A stretch of 64,000 nucleotides of DNA from Roseovarius sp. (GTDB lineage: Bacteria; Pseudomonadota; Alphaproteobacteria; Rhodobacterales; Rhodobacteraceae). Positions 25,799 through 35,065 of this stretch are shown piece after piece. Below the pieces are notes generated by a model. It was given only the letters and a program-made list of their open reading frames with translations, was not told the DNA's origin and did not search any database. The stretch spans positions 310,001 through 374,000 of the forward strand of contig NZ_JALUXE010000027.1 in assembly GCF_027019125.1 (NCBI RefSeq), written 5' to 3'. The position numbers were made by a program, and so were the translations under genes. Position 1 is the first letter of the stretch. Each line of letters opens with the position of its first letter.

Positions 25799-27057
25799 GT
25801 GTCCAGCTGACCACCCTGCCGAACGGATTTCGCGTCGTTTCGGAACATATGCCCGGCCTGCAATCGGCAGCGATTGGCGTCTGGGTTCTGGCCGGGGCGC
25901 GCCATGAAGAGGCCAGCCAGAACGGCATTGCGCATTTTCTGGAACATATGGCCTTCAAGGGCACCAAGCGGCGTTCGGCCTTGCAGATTGCAGAGGCGAT
26001 CGAGGATGTGGGCGGCTATATCAACGCCTACACGAGCCGCGAGGTGACGGCCTATTATGTGCGCGTCCTCAAGGAGGACGTGTCGCTGGCCTTGGACGTG
26101 GTGGCGGATATCCTGCGCAATCCGGTGTTCGATCCGCGCGAGATCGAGGTGGAGCGTGGCGTGATCCTGCAAGAGATCGGGCAGGCGGCGGATACGCCCG
26201 ATGACATCATTTTCGACTGGTTGCAGGAAAAGGCCTATCCCAACCACCCGCTTGGCCGCACCATCCTGGGGGCGGAAGAGCGGGTGCGCGGCTTTGCCAA
26301 GCCCGATCTGGAGCGGTTCGTGGATCAGTATTACCGGCCCGGTCAGATGGTTCTGTCGGCGGCCGGGGCGGTGGATCACGATGCTCTGGTGCGCATGGCC
26401 GAAGCCATGTTCGGTGACATGATCCCGAGCCATGCGATCGAGCCGCCGTTTGCGCGATTTGCCGGGGGCGAGACGCGGCATATCAAGGATCTGGAGCAGG
26501 CGCATTTCGCGCTGGCCTTCGAGAGCCCGGATTATGCGGATCCTGACATTTACACCGCGCAAATCTATGCCTCGGCGCTGGGCGGGTCGATGTCGTCGCG
26601 TCTGTTTCAGGAAATCCGCGAGCGGCGGGGCCTGTGCTATTCGATCTATGCGCAGGCCGGGGCCTATTCCGACACCGGCATGATGACGATCTATGCGGGC
26701 ACCTCGGGTGAGCAATTGGGCGATCTGGCGGGGATCACCATCGACGAGATGAAGCGCGCTGCCGAGGATATGACCGCCGCCGAGGTCGAGCGGGCACGGG
26801 CGCAGATGAAGGCGGGGCTGCTGATGGGCTTGGAAAGCCCGAGCAATCGTGCGGAGCGTCTGGCGCGGATGCTGCAGATCTGGGGCCGGGTGCCGGACCT
26901 GCCCGAAGTCGTGGAACGGATTGACGCGGTGACGCTGGCGGATGTGCGGCGCTTGGCTGAATCGACGGTCGCGCGCGCGCCCTCGGCGCTGGCGCTCTAT
27001 GGGCCGGTCGAGCAGGCCCCCACATTGGCAGCCCTTGATGAGAGGCGCGCCGCCTGA
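25795..27057 (+). CDS. M16 family zinc peptidase (processing peptidase-like)
   Basis: A 420-aa insulinase-family protein resembling the mitochondrial processing peptidase beta subunit. The inverted zinc motif is HFLEH (H47, E50, H51) with the downstream Glu at about residue 127. The start is a TTG at 25795 that overlaps the thrC stop (TTGA) and has AAGGAAC 9 bases upstream. No ATG occurs near the conserved N-terminus LTTLPNGFRVVSEHMPG, so the TTG start is well supported. Its substrates in bacteria are unknown. It couples to the following GNAT gene (TGATG). Confidence 0.88.
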   Translation: MSVQLTTLPNGFRVVSEHMPGLQSAAIGVWVLAGARHEEASQNGIAHFLEHMAFKGTKRRSALQIAEAIEDVGGYINAYTSREVTAYYVRVLKEDVSLALDVVADILRNPVFDPREIEVERGVILQEIGQAADTPDDIIFDWLQEKAYPNHPLGRTILGAEERVRGFAKPDLERFVDQYYRPGQMVLSAAGAVDHDALVRMAEAMFGDMIPSHAIEPPFARFAGGETRHIKDLEQAHFALAFESPDYADPDIYTAQIYASALGGSMSSRLFQEIRERRGLCYSIYAQAGAYSDTGMMTIYAGTSGEQLGDLAGITIDEMKRAAEDMTAAEVERARAQMKAGLLMGLESPSNRAERLARMLQIWGRVPDLPEVVERIDAVTLADVRRLAESTVARAPSALALYGPVEQAPTLAALDERRAA

Positions 27058-27644
27058 TGATGCTCTTGCCGCGCCGAAAGCTCAGGATCGAGACAGAGCG
27101 TCTTACCCTGCGGCAGCCGGTGATCGGTGATTTCCGCGACTGGAGCAATTTGCGGGCGGATAGCGCGGATTTCCTGACGCCGTGGGAACCGCTCTGGGCG
27201 GTGGATCATCTGGCGCGCAAGGGGTTTTCCAACCGCGTCTGGTGGGCGCAGCGGTCGATTGCCAGTGGCAGTGCGATGCCGCTCTTTCTTGTCCGCCGCG
27301 CGGATCAGGCGTTGCTCGGGGCGATCACGCTGGACAATATCCGTCGCGGTCCGGCGCAGGCGGGCACGCTGGGTTACTGGATCGGCCAGCCCTATGCGCG
27401 CCAGGGCTACATGCGCGAGGCGATTGCGGGGGTGGTGCACCACGCCTTTGACCGGCTGGATCTGAGCCGGATCGAGGCGGCCTGCCTGCCTGAAAATCAG
27501 GCATCACGCGCGCTGTTGGAAAAATGTGGCTTCAAATACGAGGGCGTCGCCCAGAGTTATTTGCAGATCAACGGACGCTGGCGGACGCATGTTCTCTATG
27601 CGCAATTGCGGGCGGACCGGCGCGGGCGGACCGATGTGGGCTAG
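27057..27644 (+). CDS. GNAT acetyltransferase, RimJ-like
   Basis: A 195-aa N-acetyltransferase of the GNAT family close to RimJ/RimL (N-terminal acetylation of ribosomal or other proteins). Seen are IETERLTLRQP at the start, the acetyl-CoA loop GYWIGQPYARQGYMREA (about residues 104-120) and ENQASRALLEKCGF near the C-terminus. The ATG at 27057 shares a base with the upstream stop, and another ATG follows directly. The substrate is unknown. Confidence 0.85.
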   Translation: MMLLPRRKLRIETERLTLRQPVIGDFRDWSNLRADSADFLTPWEPLWAVDHLARKGFSNRVWWAQRSIASGSAMPLFLVRRADQALLGAITLDNIRRGPAQAGTLGYWIGQPYARQGYMREAIAGVVHHAFDRLDLSRIEAACLPENQASRALLEKCGFKYEGVAQSYLQINGRWRTHVLYAQLRADRRGRTDVG

Positions 27645-27653
27645 GCCCACGGG

Positions 27654-28961
27654 TCATTCGCGGAATGCCTTGGCCAGATAATCGGTGAAGGGTTTGACCA
27701 GATAGGCCAGCGGCGTGCGGTCGGCGGTGCGGATGAACGCCTCGACCGGCATACCGGGGATGAGCGTGCTGCCCTCGGGCAAGCGGGCCTGTTCCCCCTC
27801 GCTCAGCGCGATTTCGGCGCGGTAATAACTGGCGCGCGTGGCCTCATCCTCGAACGCATCGGCCGAGATCTGCGTCACGCGACCAAAGAGCTCGGGCGTG
27901 GTGCGTTGATCCAGCGCCGAGAAACGCAGGGTCACTTCCTGTCCGACAAAGAGTTTGTCGACATGGATGCTGTCGACACGGGCGTTGATCACCAGCGGGC
28001 GATCCTGCGGCACGATGAAGAGGACCGGATCAGCCGGGCGGATGACCGAGCGCAGGGCAAAAACCTGAAGGTTGTAGACCACACCGGAAAGCGGCGCTGT
28101 AATGTCCAGCCGCCCCATCTGTTCGATCAGGGCGCGGCGCTGTTCCCGCAGCTCTAGCTCGCGGAATTGCAGGTCGCGCAGGGTGGTGATTGCCTCTTCG
28201 CGCCGGTCGGTCCCAAGCTTGAGGATGGATATTTCGATCTCGGTGATGCGCCCTTCGGCCTCGGCCTTTTGGGCGGCAAGATCGCCCATGGTGCCGCTCA
28301 GCCGCGCCTGTTCGCGTTGCAGCCCGAGAACGCGGGTCGCCTGTGCAAGGCCGCGATCCAGCAGCGATTGCTGGTCGGTCAGTTCCATCTCGATCAGGTC
28401 TAGTTGACGGGCGAGGGCCGCCTGCTGGGCCTCGATGCCGTCGATCTGGTTGGAAATCTGGCCACGCCGCTTGTCGAGTTGGTCGATTTCGGCGGCAACG
28501 GTCTGGGCGCGGGCCTCGAACAGGGTCTTTTGACCGATCATCAGACCGCTGGCGTCCGTGTTCCCGGCGGAGATTTCGATCAAAAGGGGGTCGAAAGTCA
28601 GGGTGTCGCGCCCGTCACGCTCGGCCTCAAGACGGCCACGGCGCGCCATGAGTTCGGCCAACTGGTTCTCGATGATCGAGAGCTCTGACTTGAGTTCGGC
28701 AGGATCGAGCCGCACGAGCACCTGACCGGTGCTGACCTTGTCGCCCTCCTTGACCTCGATGGCAGAGACCACGCCCCCGTCGGGATGTTGCACCACTTGC
28801 CGGTTCTGATCCACCTCGATGCGCCCCGGCGCGATGATCGCCCCGGAAATCTGGGTAAAGGCGGCCCATGTGCCAAAGCCGCCCACCAGCAGGACAAGGC
28901 CGATGAGACCGATGATCAGCGGTTTGCGTGCCGGCCAAGCGCTGTTTTCCCGGGCGCTCAT
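27654..28961 (-). CDS. Type I secretion membrane fusion protein (HlyD family)
   Basis: A 435-aa periplasmic adaptor with an N-terminal membrane helix (about residues 13-35), a lipoyl/barrel half-motif (GRIEVDQNRQVVQHPDGGVV), a long coiled-coil hairpin (about residues 100-280) and a C-terminal beta-barrel part. It links the inner-membrane ABC exporter with a TolC-like outer-membrane channel. It overlaps the ABC gene by 4 bases. It ends 9 bases from the convergent GNAT stop, so no room exists for a separate terminator. Confidence 0.9.
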   Translation of the reverse strand: MSARENSAWPARKPLIIGLIGLVLLVGGFGTWAAFTQISGAIIAPGRIEVDQNRQVVQHPDGGVVSAIEVKEGDKVSTGQVLVRLDPAELKSELSIIENQLAELMARRGRLEAERDGRDTLTFDPLLIEISAGNTDASGLMIGQKTLFEARAQTVAAEIDQLDKRRGQISNQIDGIEAQQAALARQLDLIEMELTDQQSLLDRGLAQATRVLGLQREQARLSGTMGDLAAQKAEAEGRITEIEISILKLGTDRREEAITTLRDLQFRELELREQRRALIEQMGRLDITAPLSGVVYNLQVFALRSVIRPADPVLFIVPQDRPLVINARVDSIHVDKLFVGQEVTLRFSALDQRTTPELFGRVTQISADAFEDEATRASYYRAEIALSEGEQARLPEGSTLIPGMPVEAFIRTADRTPLAYLVKPFTDYLAKAFRE

Positions 28962-30691
28962 CGCACACCTCCGGGGCCGGTTGATCCGGTGACCTGTTGA
29001 TGGTTCTGGAGCACTTCCTTGAGCACCTTTTCGCGCGGACCAAAGGCGCGCATGACGCCGGCCTCAAGCATCAGAAGCATATCGCATTCCTTGATTGCGG
29101 CGGGACGATGGGCGACGACGACCACCGCCTTGCCTTCGGCCTTGAGGCTGCGAATGGCAAGATTGACCGCCTCGCTGCCTTCGTTGTCGAGATTGGAATT
29201 GGGTTCGTCGAGCACGAGGATCATGGGATCGCCATACATCGCGCGGGCAAGGCCGATGCGCTGCATCTGCCCACCCGAGAGCCGCCCGCCGCTGGCGGTG
29301 ACGCGGGTGTCATAGCCGTTGGGCAGTTTGAGGATCATCTCATGCGCGTCGGCCTTGCGGGCGGCTGCGACGATCTTGGCGGGGTCGGGTTGCGGGGCGA
29401 GGCGCGCGATATTTTCCGCGATGGTGCCGTCAAAAAGCTGCACGCGCTGCGGCAGGTAGCCGATCAGCTCGCCCAACACGGAGGGCGCGTATTGGTCGAG
29501 TGTCGCCCCATCAAGCCGGATCTTGCCGCCCGCAGGCCGCCAGACACCGGTGATGGCGCGTGCAAGGGTGGATTTGCCCGCCCCGGAGGGTCCGATCACG
29601 CCCACCGCCTGCCCCGGTTCGATCTTGAAACTCAGGGTTTTCAGCACGGCCTGGCTCTCGCCCGGAGGGACCATGGTGAGCTGCTGCACCTCAAGCCGCG
29701 CCTTGGGGCGGGGCAGGGGCGTGCGCGGCTGTTCAGGCGGCACAGAGCCGAGAAGTTCGGCCAAGCTGCGCCAGCCTTTGGTGGCGCGCTGCACCAGCGC
29801 CCATTGGCCAATGGCTTGCTCGATGGGCGCAAGGGCGCGCCCCATCAGGATCGAGCCTGCGATCATCGCGCCGGGCGTCAATTCCCCACGCAGCACCAGC
29901 CACGCGCCAAGGCCCAGCATCGCCGATTGCAGCAGCAGGCGCAGCGTCTTGGTGGTGGTGGTAAAGGTGCCACCGAGATCGGCGGCGTCGATCGCGGTCG
30001 AGAGGGCACGCCCACGCATGGCCTGCCAGCGGTCAAAGGCGGCATCGCGCATGCCCATGGCCTGAATCATTTCGGATTCATTGCGCAACTGCTCTGAAAT
30101 CGCTTCGGCCTGAACGCTTGCGCTGTTGGCCTGCCCCGTGGGGCGACGGGTCACGACCTGATTGACGAGGGTCACGACCACAAGGAGCGCGCCCCCGGTA
30201 AGGGCAAGTATGCCAAGCCAGGGGTGAAACACCCAGATCGCGGCCAGAAAGAACGGCGCCCATGGCATGTCGAAAATCGCCAATAGCACGGGCGAGGTCA
30301 TCAGGCGCTGAATGGATTCGAGGTCGCGCAGGCCGGTGGCGGTGTTGGCATCGGGTTGAACGGCGGATTTGCGAATCACCGCGTCGAACACGCGCCGGTC
30401 CAGCCGCGCCTGAAAGCGTGCGCCCACCCGCCCCATGATGCGGCCCCGAGCGTAATCGAGAAGGCCCATCATCGTGTAAAGAAAGAGCACGAGAACCGAG
30501 AGCGCGATCAGGGTTTCGATCGAACGACTGCCGAGGACGCGATCATAAACCTGCAACATGTAGATCGGACCAGTCAGCATCAGCAGATTGGCGAAAAAGC
30601 TGAAGACGCCGACAAACCAGTAGAGACTGCGGCTTTCGCGTCGGGCCGCGCGCAATTCCTGGCGGCCCGCTTCCAGTTTCATCTTGTCCAA
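28958..30691 (-). CDS. Type I secretion ABC exporter (PrtD family)
   Basis: A 577-aa ABC transporter with fused membrane and ATPase domains. The membrane domain covers about residues 20-310. The nucleotide-binding domain shows GPSGAGKST (Walker A), LSGGQMQRIGLARA (signature) and LVLDEPNSNLD (Walker B). It lacks an N-terminal C39 peptidase-like domain, so it belongs with exporters of proteins carrying C-terminal secretion signals, such as RTX or protease substrates. No such substrate gene and no TolC gene are nearby. The substrate is unknown. Confidence 0.9.
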   Translation of the reverse strand: MDKMKLEAGRQELRAARRESRSLYWFVGVFSFFANLLMLTGPIYMLQVYDRVLGSRSIETLIALSVLVLFLYTMMGLLDYARGRIMGRVGARFQARLDRRVFDAVIRKSAVQPDANTATGLRDLESIQRLMTSPVLLAIFDMPWAPFFLAAIWVFHPWLGILALTGGALLVVVTLVNQVVTRRPTGQANSASVQAEAISEQLRNESEMIQAMGMRDAAFDRWQAMRGRALSTAIDAADLGGTFTTTTKTLRLLLQSAMLGLGAWLVLRGELTPGAMIAGSILMGRALAPIEQAIGQWALVQRATKGWRSLAELLGSVPPEQPRTPLPRPKARLEVQQLTMVPPGESQAVLKTLSFKIEPGQAVGVIGPSGAGKSTLARAITGVWRPAGGKIRLDGATLDQYAPSVLGELIGYLPQRVQLFDGTIAENIARLAPQPDPAKIVAAARKADAHEMILKLPNGYDTRVTASGGRLSGGQMQRIGLARAMYGDPMILVLDEPNSNLDNEGSEAVNLAIRSLKAEGKAVVVVAHRPAAIKECDMLLMLEAGVMRAFGPREKVLKEVLQNHQQVTGSTGPGGVR

Positions 30692-30850
30692 ACGCGTATT
30701 CCGTCTTTTGTGTTCAAGCCTTTAAGGCATCAAAGCAATCCTGCCTTCCCATACAGTCAATGTCACCATTCTGCCACAGCATTGTGAACATGGGGCGTAG
30801 GATGATGGGTTTGTTCGGGCTATAGTTTATGTAAGGCTGAGACTCGTTTA

Positions 30851-31666
30851 ATGACGGATACCCCATTGCTACGCTTATCTTTCCCCGTGCCCGCCGGATC
30901 TGTGTTGCGCTTGATCGCCCTGTCGGGCGTGGTCGCGCTGAGCGCCTGCGCAAAGCCCAGCCCGTCCGAGGCCACGCGCGACGTGTTCGATCCCTACGAA
31001 TCTCAGAACCGCGAAGTGCATCAATTCAACCGGGGGTTTGACCGCGCGCTCGTGCGGCCGGTCGCAAAGGGCTACAGTGCCGCAATTCCCGATGACATCG
31101 AAACGGTGATCGGGCGTTTCGCGACCAATCTCTCGCTGCCCAGTGACATCGTGAACAATGTTCTGCAATTGAACATGCGCGGCGCGTTTCAGGACACTGC
31201 GCGGCTGGTGGTCAATACCACCTTTGGCCTTGGCGGCCTGTTCGATCCGGCGAGCGAAATGGGGATGCCTGCGGGCACCAACACCGATTTCGGCGAAACC
31301 TTGCACGTCTGGGGCGCGCGGGAAGGGGCCTATGTGGAACTGCCGGTCCTGGGGCCGTCGACCGAGCGGGATACCTGGGGCATCGCCGTCGATCTCTTTA
31401 CCAACCCGTTGAGTTATATTGTAGAATCCCCTGAGAACCTGATCGGTACGGGGGCGGGTGTGGCCGCTGGCCTGTCCAAGCGCGACAAGTTCAGCGAGAC
31501 GATTGACGCCATTCTCTACGAGAGCGCGGACAGCTATGCGCAGTCGCGGTCGATCTTCCTGCAAAACCGGCGCTTCAAACTGGGCGGCACGGCTGGTAGT
31601 GTCTATGACGACCCTTACGGTAGTCTCGAGCCATCCGCGCCATTGGAGGACCCCTATGCTGAGTGA
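30851..31666 (+). CDS. mlaA: Phospholipid-binding lipoprotein MlaA (VacJ)
   Basis: A 271-aa outer-membrane lipoprotein of the Mla system, which removes phospholipids from the outer leaflet. It has a signal peptide with lipobox LSAC (Cys at about residue 33). The VacJ core is visible: DPYESQNREVHQFNRGFD, VNTTFGLGGLFDPA and TDFGETLHVWG. The C-terminus ends in DPYGSLEPSAPLEDPYAE. It overlaps mlaC by 11 bases. The other Mla parts (mlaFED) are not in the window. Confidence 0.9.
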   Translation: MTDTPLLRLSFPVPAGSVLRLIALSGVVALSACAKPSPSEATRDVFDPYESQNREVHQFNRGFDRALVRPVAKGYSAAIPDDIETVIGRFATNLSLPSDIVNNVLQLNMRGAFQDTARLVVNTTFGLGGLFDPASEMGMPAGTNTDFGETLHVWGAREGAYVELPVLGPSTERDTWGIAVDLFTNPLSYIVESPENLIGTGAGVAAGLSKRDKFSETIDAILYESADSYAQSRSIFLQNRRFKLGGTAGSVYDDPYGSLEPSAPLEDPYAE

Positions 31667-32261
31667 CATCTCCCGCCGCCATTTCATGACCACGGGCCTT
31701 GCCGTGACCGCCTTGGCCACGCTGCCCGGCACGGGCTGGGCGCTGGATGATGCGCGGGCGCGCACGCTGGTGGATGAAGTCGTGGTCAACATCAACCGCG
31801 TCATCGCCTCGGGCAAGCCGCTGTCGGGGATGATCAACGATTTCGAGCGGATTTTCAGCACCTATGCCGATGTGAACATCATCGCGCGCTCGACCCTTGG
31901 GGCGGACGCCAACCGGGTGTCGTCGGCGCAGATGCGCGCCTTTACCGAGGCGTTCCGCGGTTATATCGCGCGCAAGTACGGCAAGCGGTTCAACGAATTC
32001 GTGGGTGGTCGGATCGAGGTGAATTCGGTCAAACAGGTGAAATCCTGGCATGAGGTAAAATCCACCGCCTATTTGCGCGGGCAATCGCCGTTCGAGGTGA
32101 GTTTCCTTGTGTCGGACCGGTCGGGCAAGGACCTGTTCTTCGATATGATCATCGAGGGGATCAGCCTGCGGTTGAGCGAACGCACCGAGATTGGCGCGAT
32201 GCTGGACCGTCGCAATGGTGATGTGAACGCGCTGATTGCGGACCTCAAGCAAGCGGGCTGA
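31656..32261 (+). CDS. mlaC: Mla periplasmic lipid carrier MlaC, Tat-signal type
   Basis: A 201-aa MlaC/Ttg2D family protein that shuttles phospholipid between MlaA and the inner-membrane complex. The N-terminus has a twin-arginine signal (ISRRHFMTTGLAVTALATL), suggesting export in folded form, which fits a carrier folded around lipid. The ATG at 31656 lies inside mlaA, preceded by TTGGAGGACCCC. A longer in-frame ORF starting at 31458 would overlap mlaA deeply and is not supported. A terminator hairpin follows at 32289-32315. Confidence 0.88.
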   Translation: MLSDISRRHFMTTGLAVTALATLPGTGWALDDARARTLVDEVVVNINRVIASGKPLSGMINDFERIFSTYADVNIIARSTLGADANRVSSAQMRAFTEAFRGYIARKYGKRFNEFVGGRIEVNSVKQVKSWHEVKSTAYLRGQSPFEVSFLVSDRSGKDLFFDMIIEGISLRLSERTEIGAMLDRRNGDVNALIADLKQAG

Positions 32262-32288
32262 GGCGCCCTGCCCATTACGATTATCGAG

Positions 32289-32315
32289 AACGGCGCCCCT
32301 GCGGGCGCCGTTTTC
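32289..32315 (+). terminator. Terminator after mlaC
   Basis: AACGGCGCCC (32289-32298) pairs perfectly with GGGCGCCGTT (32303-32312) around a 4-nt loop, followed by TTTTC on the plus strand. It lies between convergent mlaC and the penicillin-binding protein gene, whose stop it touches. On the minus strand no U tract follows. Confidence 0.75.
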
Positions 32316-34446
32316 AATTTCCGCCAAAGATGCTGCGCAGGATGTTCTCGATCGGGTTGCCGCTGGCCAATGGCGCGCGGCGTTGCTGGTTCTGCGGGGC
32401 GGGGGTGGGCGCGGGCCGGGGTTGCGGGCGCAGCATCGGCAGGGGTTTGGGATCAATCCCCTCATGCACGCGCACCATGGTTTCCTGCCAGATTTCCGCA
32501 GGCAGTCCGCCGCCGGTCACGCCTTTGAGGGGCGTATTGTCGTCATAGCCCATCCAGACCCCGGCCACGTAATCGGCGGTAAAGCCGAGAAACCATGCAT
32601 CGCGGGCGGCCTGGGTGGTGCCTGTCTTGCCCGCGGCCTCGCGGCCCGGAAGGCGGGCACGGCTGCCGGTGCCGCCTTCGATCACCTTGGTCATCATGTA
32701 GATGAGTTCCTGCGCCGCGCTCTCCTGAATGACACGCTCGCCGATGCCGCCGCCGCTGCCCATGAGCGGCTCTGACTCGCCCAGAAGTTTCAACTCGACC
32801 AGGCCGTAGGGCGTGACCGACGAGCCGCCATTGAGGATGCCCGCATAGGCCCCGGTCATTTCCAGAAGCGTGCTTTCCGAGGCCCCGAGGGCGAGAGCCG
32901 GACCTGCGGCCAGATCGCTGTCGATGCCGAAATCGCTGGCCACCTTGCGCACGAGATCACGTCCGACGCTTTCGGAGATCTTGACCGCCGGGATGTTGAG
33001 CGATTGTGCCAACGCGTCGGTCAGGGTGACGCGGCCTTTGTAGTTTCGGGTGTAATTTTCCGGGCACCAGCGGCCCGAACCGGGGATGTCGATGCAATAG
33101 GGCTCGTCCACCACGACCGAATCATAGCTGTAGCCCAGCTCGACGGCGGTGGCGTAGACAAAGGGCTTGAAGGCCGATCCGGTCTGGCGCTTGGCCTGTG
33201 TGGCGCGGTTGAAGGCACCCACCACCTTGGTTTTGCGCCCGCCGACCATGGCCCGCACCGCCCCATCGGCGGACATGACCACAATGGCGGCTTGCGCCTC
33301 GGAGCCTTCGCGCACCTTTTCGTCAAAGATATAGGTTAACGCCTCTTCGGCGGCGCGCTGGATGCGCTGATCGAGCGTGGTGCGGATGATCACATCCTCG
33401 GTGGTGTCTCGGGTAAAGAATTCGGGGCCCGAGGCCATCACCCAATCGGCGAAATAGCCGCCCGCCTGCCGCTCTGCCGCCTCGGAGAGTTCGGCGGGAT
33501 TGGCGAGGGCGAGGGCGGCCTCTTGGTCGCTCAGATAGCCTTGACGGCGCATGAGGCCCACCACGACCGAGGCACGGTTGCGCGAGCGTTCCAGATTGGC
33601 AGTGGGCGCAAGGGTCGAGGGCGCGGTCAGCAGACCCGCGATCATCGCACCCTCGGCGGGGTTGAGATTGGCGGCGGATTTGCCGAAATAGCGCTGTGCT
33701 GCGGCCTCTGCGCCATAGGCTCCGCCGCCCAGATAGGCGCGGTTGAGATAGACCGACAGGATCTCATCCTTGGTGAATTTTGCCTCCATCGCCATGGCAT
33801 AGATCGCTTCGCGCGCCTTGCGCGACAGCGATGTGCGGCGGCAGTCGGCGATATAGTCGGCCTCGCTCTCCCACTCGCTCTCATTATAGGCGTTGCCAAA
33901 GCACAGAAGTTTTGCGGTCTGCTGGGTGATGGTCGAGCCGCCGTTGCCTTGCAGGGGGCCACGTCCTTCGCTCAGGTTGATGCGGATGGCACTGGCGATG
34001 CCGATGGGATCGACGCCGGGATGCAGGTAATAGCGGCGGTCCTCGGTGGCGATGACCGCGTTCTTGAGATGGGGGCTGACGGTGTCGGCGGTCACGACGC
34101 CGCCGAATTGATCGCCGCGCCAGGCAAAGACTTCGCCCTCGTGATCAAGCAGGGTGACGGAGCCCTTGGCGCGCCCATCCATGAGTGTCTGATAATCGGG
34201 CAGCGTGCTATAGGTGATCCCGACGAGCGCGCCCACGACGAGCGTGACCACCGCCGTCACCCGCCAAGTGATCCACCAGATCGCGCGGAAGATCCAGCGC
34301 AGGAACCCGCCGACAATCCGCACCACCACGTTGTTGGATCGCGCGCGGCGCGGCGCGCTCTTGGCCTTGCGCGCGGGCTTGGGCGGCGCCTTGGGGGTGC
34401 GCTTGGGTGCCACCAGAGGCGGCTTTTTCGGTCCTGTCTTGCTCAT
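32314..34446 (-). CDS. Class A penicillin-binding protein (PBP1A family)
   Basis: A 710-aa bifunctional peptidoglycan synthase. The N-terminus is basic (KKPPLVAPKRTPK) before one membrane helix (about residues 70-90). The transglycosylase domain contains ATEDRRYYLHPGVDP, GGSTITQQTAK and KDEILSVYLNRAYLGGGAYG. The transpeptidase domain has SAFK (active-site Ser), SLN and KTGTTQ. A Pro-rich tail follows. The frame opens at 34500, but the ATG at 34446 starts the usual basic leader. It is divergent from glnK. Confidence 0.92.
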   Translation of the reverse strand: MSKTGPKKPPLVAPKRTPKAPPKPARKAKSAPRRARSNNVVVRIVGGFLRWIFRAIWWITWRVTAVVTLVVGALVGITYSTLPDYQTLMDGRAKGSVTLLDHEGEVFAWRGDQFGGVVTADTVSPHLKNAVIATEDRRYYLHPGVDPIGIASAIRINLSEGRGPLQGNGGSTITQQTAKLLCFGNAYNESEWESEADYIADCRRTSLSRKAREAIYAMAMEAKFTKDEILSVYLNRAYLGGGAYGAEAAAQRYFGKSAANLNPAEGAMIAGLLTAPSTLAPTANLERSRNRASVVVGLMRRQGYLSDQEAALALANPAELSEAAERQAGGYFADWVMASGPEFFTRDTTEDVIIRTTLDQRIQRAAEEALTYIFDEKVREGSEAQAAIVVMSADGAVRAMVGGRKTKVVGAFNRATQAKRQTGSAFKPFVYATAVELGYSYDSVVVDEPYCIDIPGSGRWCPENYTRNYKGRVTLTDALAQSLNIPAVKISESVGRDLVRKVASDFGIDSDLAAGPALALGASESTLLEMTGAYAGILNGGSSVTPYGLVELKLLGESEPLMGSGGGIGERVIQESAAQELIYMMTKVIEGGTGSRARLPGREAAGKTGTTQAARDAWFLGFTADYVAGVWMGYDDNTPLKGVTGGGLPAEIWQETMVRVHEGIDPKPLPMLRPQPRPAPTPAPQNQQRRAPLASGNPIENILRSIFGGN

Positions 34447-34701
34447 TGTTGCCCTGCTCGGCCTCACGTGTTCCGCGCAGTTTATAGTGCGGGATCGCAA
34501 AAGTAGAGACCCCGCGCGCGTGGATCGCGCTTTCCTGTTTGCCTAAAAATAATGCAAAATAATAAATCAGCCCAAATTTTGTGCATAAGAGGCGAATTTA
34601 AGCGGCGGTTTCCTGCCTTGACCCTTCCAGACTCTGCCATCTGCGCCTTTTCTGCATGTGCAAATAACGCGCTGAGACACCGCAAACCGAAAGGGGCAGA
34701 C
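34447..34701. promoter_or_regulatory. Divergent region upstream of glnK-amtB
   Basis: About 255 bases between the PBP and glnK starts, AT-rich around 34540-34590. It contains the palindrome TGCATGTGCA (34653-34662) and an imperfect dyad ATGCAAAAT (34552-34560) with ATTTTGTGCAT (34576-34586). TGCA-centred dyads resemble NtrC sites, and glnK-amtB is normally NtrC-controlled, but the match is loose. Confidence 0.35.
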
Positions 34702-35040
34702 GTGAAACTCATCATTGCAACGATAAAGCCGTTCAAGCTGGAAGAGGTCCGCGAGGCGCTGACCGACATCGGCGTGCGCGGCATGATGGTCACTGAAATC
34801 AAGGGCTTCGGTTCACAATCCGGCCACACGGAGATCTATCGCGGTGCGGAATACGCCGTGAATTTCGTGCCCAAGATCAAGCTGGAAATCGCGGTCTCTG
34901 CCGCGATGGCTGATCAGGTCGTCGAAACAATCACCAAGACCGCCCGTACCGGCAAGATCGGTGACGGAAAGATTTTCGTGCTCGACATCCAGCAAGCCGT
35001 GCGTGTGCGCACCGGCGAAACCAACGATGACGCGCTCTGA
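34702..35040 (+). CDS. glnK: Nitrogen regulatory protein PII (GlnK)
   Basis: A 112-aa PII signal protein, the normal length. Y51, the uridylylation site, lies in the T-loop YRGAEYAVNFVPK, and the C-terminal signature TGKIGDGKIFV is present. It senses 2-oxoglutarate and ATP/ADP and blocks the AmtB channel when nitrogen is plentiful. The GTG at 34702 has an AAGGGG site and gives the canonical N-terminus MKLIIATIKPF. The frame is open upstream to 34552 but that part is not conserved. It is followed by amtB after 25 bases. Confidence 0.94.
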   Translation: MKLIIATIKPFKLEEVREALTDIGVRGMMVTEIKGFGSQSGHTEIYRGAEYAVNFVPKIKLEIAVSAAMADQVVETITKTARTGKIGDGKIFVLDIQQAVRVRTGETNDDAL

Positions 35041-35065
35041 GCGCGCAGGGGAAAGGATAACTACT

